From: Alphaproteobacteria bacterium
GTDB lineage: Bacteria; Pseudomonadota; Alphaproteobacteria; Caulobacterales; Caulobacteraceae
NCBI GenBank assembly: GCA_018821435.1
Contig: JAHJME010000027.1
Location: 152,728 to 216,727, forward strand
DNA: 64,000 nucleotides
Direction: 5' to 3'
Numbering within the stretch: the stretch's first letter is position 1; every line of letters begins with the position of its first letter. The notes under the pieces were generated by a model. The model had not been told where the DNA came from. It ran no database searches and saw nothing but the letters and a program-made list of their open reading frames with translations. The position numbers were made by a program, and so were the translations under genes. Shown piece by piece: positions 1 to 8,690 of this stretch.

Positions 1-202
1 AAGCTCGGCCGCCGTCGGACGCGTTTGGAACGCTCGCTGACTAGGAGGCGCGAGGGGGCGCGGGCAGATGCGAACCGCCCGATTAAACCTTCGTAATCCA
101 CGTGATCCGCCGCGAGCTGTGCCGCGTCGGGACACTTTCTTAAGGCCTGCGGTCTATGGCTTGGGCTTCACAGCCACGAACCGCCGACCAGCCTCGACCC
201 GA

Positions 203-1018
203 ATGGACGTCACGTCTTCCAACTCCGTCGTCTATCCCGCCGCGCTTGTCGGCGCGCGGGCGGCGGCGGGCGCGACGCCGCCGGACTACGCCACGCGTAT
301 GGTGCGGTTCGACGACCTGTCCGCCACGGTGCTCGACACCAGCGGCAAGGCCGGTGACGATCAGCGGATCCAGGCCTACCAGACGCTGCAGGCGATGTCG
401 GCCGGCGGCCAGCTGATCGGCATCGACGACGACCGCCGCAAGGTGCTGGATCAGGCCACCTTCGACAGCGATATCGGCCAGCGCGCCCAGGCCCTGGGCC
501 GTTCCTTCGTCCAGACCCTGAACGCCGCCACCCAGAGCGGCGGGCCCCAGGCGGCGCTGCAGGCGGTGGCCGGCGGCTTCGACAACCTGTCGTCGGCCGA
601 CCAGAACCTGCTGTTCCAGACCACGATCAACGTCGCCGACCGCACGGGCGCCCGGCCCTATACGGACGCCGCGGCATGGCGCTCCAACCTCGACGCCCAG
701 GCCAAGGTCGTGGGCTTCATGAAGGACGCGGGCGTCGTCGGCGCCAACGGCGCGCTGGACCAGAAGGCGGCTCAGGCCAAGGCGGTCGCCGACCCGCAGT
801 TCGCCGCGGCGCTGCGCCTCTCGCTCCGCCGCGACAACAATTCGGCCGACTGGACCCAGTCGGTGATGCAGCTGTTCGGCGCCGCCGCGCCGAAGGACAC
901 GGTCCAGCTGTCCGACGCTGCGCGGAAGTTCCTGAGCACGGCGCCCACGCCGGCGACCCCGGCCGCGCCGGCCGCCGCCGCCTACCGCCAGGGCTCGATC
1001 GCCTCGATCACGGCCTAG
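203..1018 (+). CDS. hypothetical protein, Ala/Gln-rich
   Basis: A 271-residue protein that I do not recognise. The reading frame is open from 68, but residues encoded by 68-202 are Arg/Pro-rich and unlike the rest, so I start at the ATG at 203 (MDVTSSNSVVYP). No signal peptide or membrane segment is visible. The body is helical-looking and rich in Ala, Gln and Asp, and the end is a low-complexity Ala/Pro tail (about residues 240-262) after VQLSDAARKFLS. It stands alone ahead of the transporter gene, with a 145-bp gap. No clear Shine-Dalgarno precedes 203, so the start is uncertain; the reading frame itself is well supported by GC-rich third positions. Confidence 0.6.
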   Translation: MDVTSSNSVVYPAALVGARAAAGATPPDYATRMVRFDDLSATVLDTSGKAGDDQRIQAYQTLQAMSAGGQLIGIDDDRRKVLDQATFDSDIGQRAQALGRSFVQTLNAATQSGGPQAALQAVAGGFDNLSSADQNLLFQTTINVADRTGARPYTDAAAWRSNLDAQAKVVGFMKDAGVVGANGALDQKAAQAKAVADPQFAAALRLSLRRDNNSADWTQSVMQLFGAAAPKDTVQLSDAARKFLSTAPTPATPAAPAAAAYRQGSIASITA

Positions 1019-1163
1019 GTTCGCGACCCCGCCCCGCCGGGGCCTCGATAACGGCCGCCACGCGCATGCGACGCCGACAAGCCGACACCGCGCTTGCGCC
1101 CGGCGCGCTTTCGGCGTGCATTGGCCGGCTAGGCCGCTGAATCGGCGGCGCATCGGGGGATGC

Positions 1164-2444
1164 ATGTTCGGTCCGGAAAACGCCCAGAGCCTCGTCGGCG
1201 TGGCGGTCATCCTTTTGGTCTGCTGGGCGGTCTCCGAGAACCGCCGCAAGTTCCCCTGGAAGCTCGCCATCGGCGCGATCACGGTCCAGGCCCTGCTGGT
1301 CCTGGCGCTGTTCGGCCTGCCGGCCCTGCGCTCGGCGCTGCAGGGCGTGAGCGTGGTGGTGGACGGCCTGGGCTCCTCGACCCAGGCGGGCGTCGCCTTC
1401 GTGTTCGGCTTCCTGGCCGGCACGCCCAACCAGCCCTATCCGCTGAGCGACCCCGGCTCGCTGTTCGTCTTCGCCTTCCGGGTGCTGCCGGTGATCCTGG
1501 TGGTCTGCGCACTGGCCGCGCTGCTCTGGCATTGGAAGATCCTGGTCTGGATCACCCAGGCGTTCGGCGTCGTCTTCGAGAAGACCATGGGCCTGCGTGG
1601 CCCGCCCGCGCTCGCCACCGCCGCCACCGTGTTCATGGGCCAGGTCGAGGGCCCGATCTTCATCCGCAGCTACCTGCCCAGCCTGTCGCGGTCCGAGCTG
1701 TTCATGCTGATCGCGGTCGGCATGGCCTGCGTCTCCGGCTCTACCATGGTGGCCTATGCGACCATCCTGGCGGGCGTGCTGCCGGGAGCGGCCGCCCACG
1801 TGCTGACCGCGTCCATCGTCTCGGCGCCGGCCGGCGTGCTGCTGGCCCGCATCATCGTGCCGCGCGACGCCGCCGTGGAGCAGGCCCAGACCTACGATCC
1901 CCTGGCCGCCAAGCGGTACGACAGCTCCATCGACGCCCTGATCCGGGGCACCACCGACGGCCTGCAGATCATGCTCAACGTCGGCGCGACGCTGATCGTG
2001 TTCGTGGCCCTGACGGCGATGGTCAACAAGATCCTGGGCGCCGTGGGCGACCAGGTGGGCTACGCGCTCTCGGTCGAGGCCGGGCTGGGCATCCTGTTCT
2101 CGCCCCTGGCCTGGGCCATCGGCGTGCCGTGGCACGACGCGCCGGCCGCCGGCTCGCTGTTGGGCGTGAAGCTGGTGCTGACCGAGTTCACCGCCTTCAT
2201 CCGCATGGGCGCGATCCCGGTCGAGGCCATGGACGCGCGCACCCGCGTGCTGATGACCTACGCGCTCTGCGGCTTCGCCAACATCGCCTCGGTGGGCATC
2301 AACCTGGCCGGCTTCTCGGTCCTGGTGCCAGAGCGGCGCAACGAGATCGTCGGCATGGTCTGGAAGGCGATGATGGCGGGCTTCCTCGCCACCTGCCTCA
2401 CGGCCTCCATCGTCGGTCTCCTGCCGCCCAACCTGTTCAGCTAG
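1164..2444 (+). CDS. concentrative nucleoside transporter (CNT/NupC family)
   Basis: Inner-membrane importer of nucleosides driven by H+ or Na+, 426 residues, the usual length for bacterial CNT proteins. There are about ten hydrophobic segments. The family signature FMGQVEGPIFIRSYL (compare GQTEAPL in characterised members) lies near residue 160 and is followed by SGSTMVAYATIL and a later NVGATLIVFVAL stretch, which form the substrate and cation site in this family. The ATG at 1164 is chosen over upstream codons because GGGGGA sits at 1155-1160, although it is rather close. Its TAG stop is shared with the convergent methyltransferase through a CTAG palindrome at 2441-2444, leaving no room for a terminator. 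Confidence 0.9.
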   Translation: MFGPENAQSLVGVAVILLVCWAVSENRRKFPWKLAIGAITVQALLVLALFGLPALRSALQGVSVVVDGLGSSTQAGVAFVFGFLAGTPNQPYPLSDPGSLFVFAFRVLPVILVVCALAALLWHWKILVWITQAFGVVFEKTMGLRGPPALATAATVFMGQVEGPIFIRSYLPSLSRSELFMLIAVGMACVSGSTMVAYATILAGVLPGAAAHVLTASIVSAPAGVLLARIIVPRDAAVEQAQTYDPLAAKRYDSSIDALIRGTTDGLQIMLNVGATLIVFVALTAMVNKILGAVGDQVGYALSVEAGLGILFSPLAWAIGVPWHDAPAAGSLLGVKLVLTEFTAFIRMGAIPVEAMDARTRVLMTYALCGFANIASVGINLAGFSVLVPERRNEIVGMVWKAMMAGFLATCLTASIVGLLPPNLFS

Positions 2445-3202
2445 CGCTTCGCCAGCACACAGACCGACTGGCCGAGGTTGCCCTCGGCCACGACGGGGTC
2501 GGCGCCGCCGCGGATCTCGACCACGTCCAGGCCCAGCGCGTCGGCCCAGACGCCGATGGTCTCGCGGTCGATGCAGGTGTTCATCGGCATGGCGACCTTG
2601 CGCTTCATCGCCTCCACGGTGTCGAGGAATATCTTCAGGTGCACCGGTTCGCGCAGTTCCAGGAACGAGAACACCGCCCGGCCGCCCGGCTTCAGCACAC
2701 GACGCGCCTCCTCCAGGTACCAATAGCTCTGCTCGTGGGTCAGGTGGGTCAGGACCGAGAAGAAGCAGACCATGTCGGCCTGAGCGTCCCGCTCGGGAAT
2801 GCCGATATGGTCGATGACCTGGAAGCGCCAGTCCGGCCGCGCGGCGATCTTGCGGGCATGGGCCACCAGCGCCGGCACCAGGTCGATCCCCAGGTAGCGG
2901 CCCGTCAGCCACGCCGACAGCGGCTTGGCCAGCCGCCCCGACCCGCAGCCCACGTCCACCAGATAGCCGTCCCGCGGCAGGCCGTAGTGGCGCAGCAGGC
3001 CCACCTCGATCGGCCCGATCAGCTCGAAGCCGCCGCCGATCGCCAGCTCCATCGCCTTGTCGTGCGGCATCAGGCCCTTGAGCGCGTCGACGAAGCGGAC
3101 GTTCACCGCCTTCAGGTCGGTCTGGCTCACCGGTTGCAACCGATTACGCGCCCGACTGAAGAACCGTCGGCCTCTGCGAACCGCCCCCGCCAAACTCGCC
3201 AT
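2441..3202 (-). CDS. class I SAM-dependent methyltransferase
   Basis: A 253-residue Rossmann-fold methyltransferase. Motif I reads YLVDVGCGSGRLAKPL (about residues 81-96) and is followed by the acidic ribose-binding position in YLGIDL. Motif IV/post-IV is DMVCFFSVLTHL, and VLKPGGRAVFSF is the typical strand-5 region. The basic N-terminus (RRGRRFFSRARNRLQ) precedes the fold. The acceptor cannot be read from the sequence; the family includes small-molecule, lipid and quinone methylases. It converges on the nucleoside transporter with a four-base overlap and sits back to back with the glutathione S-transferase gene. Confidence 0.85.
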   Translation of the reverse strand: MASLAGAVRRGRRFFSRARNRLQPVSQTDLKAVNVRFVDALKGLMPHDKAMELAIGGGFELIGPIEVGLLRHYGLPRDGYLVDVGCGSGRLAKPLSAWLTGRYLGIDLVPALVAHARKIAARPDWRFQVIDHIGIPERDAQADMVCFFSVLTHLTHEQSYWYLEEARRVLKPGGRAVFSFLELREPVHLKIFLDTVEAMKRKVAMPMNTCIDRETIGVWADALGLDVVEIRGGADPVVAEGNLGQSVCVLAKR

Positions 3203-3273
3203 CGCAGCGCATCCCCATTGCCGGCCTCAACCCTTGGTTAGGGGGAGCCGATGGGGGCGTCCAGTCCGCGCAC

Positions 3274-3306
3274 TTGCCCCACCGCAACGGAAAGGCGCTA
3301 GTTTGC
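3274..3306 (+). promoter_or_regulatory. candidate promoter of the GST gene
   Basis: TTGCCC at 3274-3279 and GCTAGTTTGCCG near 3297 resemble the Caulobacter housekeeping -35/-10 pair (TTGAC-type and GCTANA-type). A very similar pair lies before the thiolase gene at 6705-6737. Identified by eye only. Confidence 0.35.
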
Positions 3307-3328
3307 CGCCGAATCCGGAGGGCCGCCC

Positions 3329-3961
3329 ATGAAAGTCTACGACACCCCCCTCGCGCCCAATCCGCGCCGTGTGCGCTGGTTCATGGCCGAGAAGCAGATC
3401 GACGACGTCGAGGTGATCACGCTCAACCTCATGGAGGGGCAGCACAAGACGCCCGACTATCTGTCCAAGGCCGGCCTCGCCAATGTGCCGATGCTGGAGA
3501 TGGACGACGGGACCTGCATCACCGAGAGCATCGCCATCTGCCGCTACCTGGAGAGCCATTACCCGGAGCCCAACATGTTCGGCCGCACGCCCCGGGAGGT
3601 GGCGGTGATCGAGATGTGGATGCGCCGCGCCGAGATGATGGTGGCGACGCCGCTGATGATCGGGGTCCGCCATACCCACCCCGCCATGGGCGCGTTGGAG
3701 CAGCAGACGCCGGTCGTCGGCGAACATAGCCTGGCCGGCGCCACGCGGGCCCTGAAGGTGCTGGATCGCCGTCTGGCCGAAAGCGAGTGGCTGGCCGCCG
3801 ACCGGCTGACCATCGCCGACATCGTGGCCTTCACCGGTGTCGACTTCGGCCGGATGATCAAGTTCCGGCCGTCCGAGGACCTGACCCACGTCTGCCGCTG
3901 GGCCGACGCCATGCGGGGTCGCCCCGCCGCCAAGGCCGGCATGCCGCAAAAGGCGGCCTAG
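3329..3961 (+). CDS. glutathione S-transferase family protein
   Basis: A cytosolic GST-fold protein of 210 residues, the normal family length. The N-terminal thioredoxin-like domain begins MKVYDTPLAPNPRRVRWFM, carries the cis-proline in NVPMLEMDDG (about residues 52-61) and the glutathione gamma-Glu contact TESIAICRYLE. The C-terminal helical domain includes the N-capping box segment LTIADIVAF. It probably conjugates or reduces electrophiles; the substrate is unknown. It is followed without a gap by a 22-codon signal-peptide-like reading frame and then by a small membrane protein gene, so the three are probably co-transcribed. Confidence 0.88.
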   Translation: MKVYDTPLAPNPRRVRWFMAEKQIDDVEVITLNLMEGQHKTPDYLSKAGLANVPMLEMDDGTCITESIAICRYLESHYPEPNMFGRTPREVAVIEMWMRRAEMMVATPLMIGVRHTHPAMGALEQQTPVVGEHSLAGATRALKVLDRRLAESEWLAADRLTIADIVAFTGVDFGRMIKFRPSEDLTHVCRWADAMRGRPAAKAGMPQKAA

Positions 3962-4030
3962 GTGGATCGGCGCAGCCTCCTGGCGGTCGGCCTCGCGCTG
4001 GCCGCCACGCCCGCCTGGGCCGCCGACTGA
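3962..4030 (+). pseudogene. orphan signal-peptide mini-ORF (probable gene remnant)
   Basis: Directly after the GST stop, a GTG opens a 22-codon frame reading (M)DRRSLLAVGLALAATPAWAAD and ending TGA. This is a complete export signal: Arg pair, hydrophobic core, Ala-x-Ala cleavage site, then one residue. Its TGA overlaps the ATG of the next gene (TGATG at 4028-4032). It looks like the front end of a lost secreted protein, perhaps kept as a coupling leader. It may simply not be translated, since no strong Shine-Dalgarno is visible inside the GST 3' end. Confidence 0.4.
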
Positions 4031-4287
4031 TGGCCGAACGCGAAGCCTGGTTCGAGTACTGGACCGACGGCCGCCGGTTCAAGGCCATGCCGATCAACTG
4101 GAAGGGCTGGGTCAGCCTGCTGGTCGTGGCCACCGCGCCGGGCGTGTCGCTGGCGCTGGCCGCGCGCTGGCTGGGCGACCGCTTCGGCGCGCTGGCGGGC
4201 TTGCCGGCCCTGCTGCTGGCCCTGGCCCTCAGCTTCGCGGCGATCTACGGCCTGGTCCGCGCCCGAGGCCGCCCGCGCAAGACCTAG
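4030..4287 (+). CDS. small two-helix membrane protein
   Basis: An 85-residue protein. A polar N-terminus (MAEREAWFEYWTDGRRF) with a GW motif precedes two hydrophobic segments, about residues 28-46 and 55-73, and a basic tail RARGRPRKT. The start ATG overlaps the TGA of the preceding mini-ORF, suggesting translational coupling. The layout resembles small DUF-type inner-membrane proteins found in many alphaproteobacteria, but I cannot name the family with confidence. Its stop lies in a CTAG shared with the convergent metallo-hydrolase gene. Confidence 0.7.
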   Translation: MAEREAWFEYWTDGRRFKAMPINWKGWVSLLVVATAPGVSLALAARWLGDRFGALAGLPALLLALALSFAAIYGLVRARGRPRKT

Positions 4288-5156
4288 CGCGGCGGGACGG
4301 GGGTGACGATGAAGTCGGGGTGCACGTCGCGCGCCGGCGTGTCGCCCATCTTCCGCACCGCCGCCTGCAGCGCCAGCAGGTCGGCGTAGGGCAGTTCCAG
4401 GCGGTGCTCGTCCGGATGGCTCGGCGCCGCGTTCGCGTAATCCTTGCCCGGCGTCCCCGTCATCTCGATGTGCGCGCCCAGCACCCATTTCACCGGATGG
4501 GTGCGCGTGAAGCCGACCACCCGGTCCAGGCTGGCCTTGAAGTCCCCGAACATGTTGAGCGGCACATAGAGCCGTCCCGGATAGAGCGTGTCGCCGGTCA
4601 GCAGCAGCCGGGTCCGGGCGTCATAGATCATGATGTGCGCCGGCTGGTGTCCCGGTGTCGGGATCACCTTCAGCACCCGCCCGCCAAGGTCGAAATCGAC
4701 GATCTGGTTGGGCCAGTCGGCGATCTTGAAGGCGGCCGCCACCTCGGGCGCAGTCAGGCCGATCACGGTGGTGTCGGGCCGGTCGCGGAACTCGGGGTCG
4801 CCCTGCCGGTGGTCGCCGTGGCCGTGGGTGTGAGCCACCACCAGGGGGATGGATTGCCGGTGGCGCTCGCCCAGCCACTGGTCGATGGCCGCGTCCACCG
4901 CCGGCCGGATCTTCAGGCCGCCCGCGCCGGTGTCCAGCAGCAGCGCCCGGTCCCTGCCGAACAGCAGGTACAGGAACGGCGCCTCGAAGTTGGTCTTCAC
5001 CGACTGGCGGATCACATAGGTGTCGCGGTCGTAGCGCTGCGTCTGGGTCTGCGGCTCGGCCGCCGCCGTACCGCCGATCCACGGTTGGAAAAGCGGCTTG
5101 GCGGCCGCCGGCGTGGCCAGCAGGGCCAGGGCCAGGCCGAGGGCGGCAAGCCTCAT
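4284..5156 (-). CDS. secreted MBL-fold metallo-hydrolase
   Basis: A 290-residue metallo-beta-lactamase-fold hydrolase with an N-terminal signal peptide (cleavage after ATPAAA, residues 15-19), so periplasmic. The zinc signature HTHGHGDH is at residues 109-116. Further metal ligands are expected in PTPGHQPAHIM (His) and LLTGDTLYPG (Asp), with a terminal His in VLGAHIE. This pattern fits the large hydrolase group that includes subclass B-like lactamases and lactonases; the real substrate is not evident. The start overlaps the stop of the upstream GNAT gene by ATGA, so the two are translationally coupled. Confidence 0.88.
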   Translation of the reverse strand: MRLAALGLALALLATPAAAKPLFQPWIGGTAAAEPQTQTQRYDRDTYVIRQSVKTNFEAPFLYLLFGRDRALLLDTGAGGLKIRPAVDAAIDQWLGERHRQSIPLVVAHTHGHGDHRQGDPEFRDRPDTTVIGLTAPEVAAAFKIADWPNQIVDFDLGGRVLKVIPTPGHQPAHIMIYDARTRLLLTGDTLYPGRLYVPLNMFGDFKASLDRVVGFTRTHPVKWVLGAHIEMTGTPGKDYANAAPSHPDEHRLELPYADLLALQAAVRKMGDTPARDVHPDFIVTPVPPR

Positions 5157-5599
5157 CGGCGCATCTCCGCCCAGCGCTCACGCGGGATGCTCAGGAAGTA
5201 GTGGACGTCGTCGACGTCGTATTGGGTGAAACCCTCGCGTTCGTAGACGTGCTTGGCCCGGGCGTTGTCCAGGTGGACGTCCAGCTTCAGCGCCTTGGCC
5301 GGGGTGGTCTGGAATGTCCAGTCCATCACGCCGCGCACCAGCCGCGTTCCGATCCCGCGCTCGGGCTGGCCCACCGCGATCCGGCGCAGCAGCACCGTGG
5401 GCTCGCGGATCGCCTGCATGATCACGAACCCCGCCAGCCGGTCGCCGTCGCGCAGGCCGAAGTAGCAGGCGTGGGGCGAGGCGAACTCAGCCGCGTGCTC
5501 GTCGGCCTCGAAGCGGCCCACCACGGCGTCATAGCCGGGCAGGCGCTCCAGGCGCATGATCTCGGGGATGTCGTCCGGGGTCAGGGGCGAAAGGTCCAT
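5153..5599 (-). CDS. GNAT family N-acetyltransferase
   Basis: A 148-residue acetyltransferase. The acetyl-CoA pyrophosphate loop is in RRIAVGQPERGIGTRLV (about residues 71-87; Q/R-x-x-G-x-G/A). The later KLDVHLDNARAKHVYEREGF is the typical beta-5/alpha-4 segment of RimI-like enzymes. The start at 5599 is the first ATG giving a family-like N-terminus (MDLSPLTPDDIPEI). Its TGA overlaps the metallo-hydrolase ATG. The acceptor may be a protein N-terminus or a small molecule. Confidence 0.85.
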   Translation of the reverse strand: MDLSPLTPDDIPEIMRLERLPGYDAVVGRFEADEHAAEFASPHACYFGLRDGDRLAGFVIMQAIREPTVLLRRIAVGQPERGIGTRLVRGVMDWTFQTTPAKALKLDVHLDNARAKHVYEREGFTQYDVDDVHYFLSIPRERWAEMRR

Positions 5600-5649
5600 A
5601 GCCACCGACTTCGGGCCTCCGCGACGCCCTGGCAAGCGTCCAGGTCGCG

Positions 5650-6072
5650 TCAGCCGTTGCGGCCGTCGATCCGCGTCCAGGTCTGCGACTTGCACAGGAT
5701 CACGAAGCAGCCCTTGGCCTTCAGGATCGTCGGACCGGCCAGTTCGGCCTGGCCGGTGAAGGTGCGGTTCAGGTCGGGCACGAACACCTTGCCCCGCCAC
5801 GTGCCCTTCTTGTCCTGCGAGAAGTCCTGCAGCAGCTGCAGGCCGACCAACTGCTTGGTGCCGCCCTCGCGCGCGTCCTGCTTGGCCTTCTCGGTCGCCC
5901 AGACCACATAGCCGCAGGCGCCCGCCGGGCACGGCTTGATCTCGACGTGCACCGAGTTCTTCGGGTTGCGCCACACGCCGTTGATCGACGGATCGCCCTG
6001 CGCCGACGCCGAGGAGCTGGCCGCGAGCCCGGCCGCGGCGACCACGGCGCCGAGAGTGGAAAGTCGGATCAA
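5650..6072 (-). CDS. DUF2147 secreted protein
   Basis: A 140-residue protein with a signal peptide (LIRLSTLGAVVAAAGLA, cleavage near SASAQ) and a DUF2147-type domain: INGVWRNPKNSVHVEIKPC near the front, CGYVVWATEKAKQDA in the middle, and the closing strand CKSQTWTRID. No ATG lies at a sensible position. I use the TTG at 6072, preceded by AGAGG on the minus strand, which gives a normal signal peptide. DUF2147 proteins are periplasmic and of unknown function. Confidence 0.75.
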   Translation of the reverse strand: MIRLSTLGAVVAAAGLAASSSASAQGDPSINGVWRNPKNSVHVEIKPCPAGACGYVVWATEKAKQDAREGGTKQLVGLQLLQDFSQDKKGTWRGKVFVPDLNRTFTGQAELAGPTILKAKGCFVILCKSQTWTRIDGRNG

Positions 6073-6146
6073 GTCTGGGAAACCTCTGCTGTTCGCGAGT
6101 CCATCGCCGCGAATGTCGTCAAAATTGGCGCCGAACGCCGAAATTT

Positions 6147-6614
6147 CTAGGCCCTGCGCGGACCACGCTTCTTGAGTGTGGCCGAAAAGCTCATGATCGC
6201 CTCGCCGCCGACCAGCATCAGGCCGCGCACGAACACCATGCTGCGGGCATTCTTGACCACATCGCCCCGGCATTCGACCACCTGGCCCTCATAGGCCGCG
6301 CCGACGAATTCGCCGTTGAAGGTGGCCGTCACCGCGTGCTGCTCGGTCAGCGCGTCGCGGGCGATCACGAACAGGGCGAAGTCGGCGAAGGTCATGAAGC
6401 AGCCGCCGTGCAGGAAGGCGCCGCCGTTCAGGTGCTTCTTTTCGACCTTGAAGGCCGAGACCGGACCCTTGTCGTCCACCCGGAAGTAGAACGGCCCCGC
6501 CAGGTCCTCGAACGGGTCGCCGCCCGGGTAATAGGACCAGCCCGCCCACTCGCCCTCGCTGACGATCGTCAGCTTCGAGAGATAGCTCTGCTCGGTGTTG
6601 TCGCCGCCATCCAT
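6147..6614 (-). CDS. PaaI-type hotdog thioesterase
   Basis: A 155-residue single hotdog-domain protein. The signature HLNGGAFLHGGCFMTFADFA (about residues 61-80) matches the PaaI/YigI-type HGG-x-x-x-x-x-AD motif carrying the catalytic acidic residue, and it is followed by the VTATFNGEF strand. It is likely to hydrolyse acyl-CoA thioesters in the cytosol. It lies back to back with a thiolase and close to an acyl-CoA dehydrogenase, which fits a CoA-ester metabolism neighbourhood. Confidence 0.82.
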   Translation of the reverse strand: MDGGDNTEQSYLSKLTIVSEGEWAGWSYYPGGDPFEDLAGPFYFRVDDKGPVSAFKVEKKHLNGGAFLHGGCFMTFADFALFVIARDALTEQHAVTATFNGEFVGAAYEGQVVECRGDVVKNARSMVFVRGLMLVGGEAIMSFSATLKKRGPRRA

Positions 6615-6704
6615 CCGCGAACCCCCTCACGCAAACCGGTCGGGCGTCTAAGCACGCGTTCGCGCAATGGGAAAGGGCGACCTGGCGACAGCTCGCCTAA
6701 GGGT

Positions 6705-6737
6705 TTGCCCACCGCCCGTTCAAACACTAGTTTGCCG
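6705..6737 (+). promoter_or_regulatory. candidate promoter of the thiolase gene
   Basis: TTGCCC at 6705-6710 and CTAGTTTGCCG from 6727 repeat the arrangement seen before the GST gene. CAAAC-ACTA-GTTTG (6721-6734) is also a short palindrome over the presumed -10 region. Read by eye. Confidence 0.35.
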
Positions 6738-6769
6738 GCCCGCTTCAGACCCGACCCGAGGACGCATCC

Positions 6770-7978
<1,209 letters not shown>

Positions 7979-7984
7979 CAGACC

Positions 7985-8677
7985 ATGCTCGCGTCCCTGC
8001 TGGTCCTTCTCGCGCTCGCCGGGCAACCGACGCCGCCCGACGACGGCCCGGTGCAGACCGCGCCGAAGGAGCGGCCCGTCGCCGACGCGCCGCTGCCCGG
8101 CCTGGACGAGCAGACCGTCGACATCCCGGCCGTTGTCGAGACCCCGCCTGAACCGGCCACGACCGAACCCACCCCGCCGCCGCCCGCCGAGTCGGTTCCC
8201 GAGCCGAAGGCCGCGCCCGCCGCGGTCGCCGCCGCCAAGGCCCTGACCATCGATCAGAAGACCGTCGTCCAAGGCGAGACCCTGCAGGTGGTGCTGGGCC
8301 AGCGCGCCGTGTTCCGCCTCGACGCCAAGGGCCTGCCGGTGCTGGAGACGGTGGAGGAGGGCAAGCTCGCCGCCGCCCATCCCGAGGGCGCGGTCACCGA
8401 GACGTTCGCGCCGCCGCCGCAGGGCCAGATCGCCATCGCCCTGGATGGGTCGGCCGAGGCCCGCGCCACCATCCTCAAGGTCTGGAACCAGACCGACAAG
8501 CCCATCGACTATCGCGCCATCGCCCTGGTCATGAGCCAGGGCCGGGTGACGCCGACCCCGGCGCCCGTCTGCGCCGTGCTGGCGGGCGGGGTCCGCACCG
8601 AGACCTGGCGCCGTCCGATCGTAGCCGTCGGCCTCGGCCGGTTCCAGGAATCCACCGCACCAAAAGACTGCCAATAA
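7985..8677 (+). CDS. Pro-rich exported hypothetical protein
   Basis: A 230-residue protein with a short hydrophobic leader (MLASLLVLLALAG, residues 1-13), a Pro/Ala/Glu-rich linker (about 14-78), and a globular C-terminal part beginning ALTIDQKTVVQGETLQVV. This last part contains two Cys (CAVLAGG and the final CQ) that may pair outside the cytoplasm. I do not recognise a named family. It lies in the gap between thiolase and acyl-CoA dehydrogenase genes, same strand, and is probably co-transcribed with them. Confidence 0.7.
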   Translation: MLASLLVLLALAGQPTPPDDGPVQTAPKERPVADAPLPGLDEQTVDIPAVVETPPEPATTEPTPPPPAESVPEPKAAPAAVAAAKALTIDQKTVVQGETLQVVLGQRAVFRLDAKGLPVLETVEEGKLAAAHPEGAVTETFAPPPQGQIAIALDGSAEARATILKVWNQTDKPIDYRAIALVMSQGRVTPTPAPVCAVLAGGVRTETWRRPIVAVGLGRFQESTAPKDCQ

Positions 8678-8690
8678 GGGGGACTGCCAC

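Noticed and set aside
68..202. An N-terminal extension of the first gene
   Set aside because: The 45 extra residues are Arg/Pro-rich and unlike the protein body, so the ATG at 203 was preferred.
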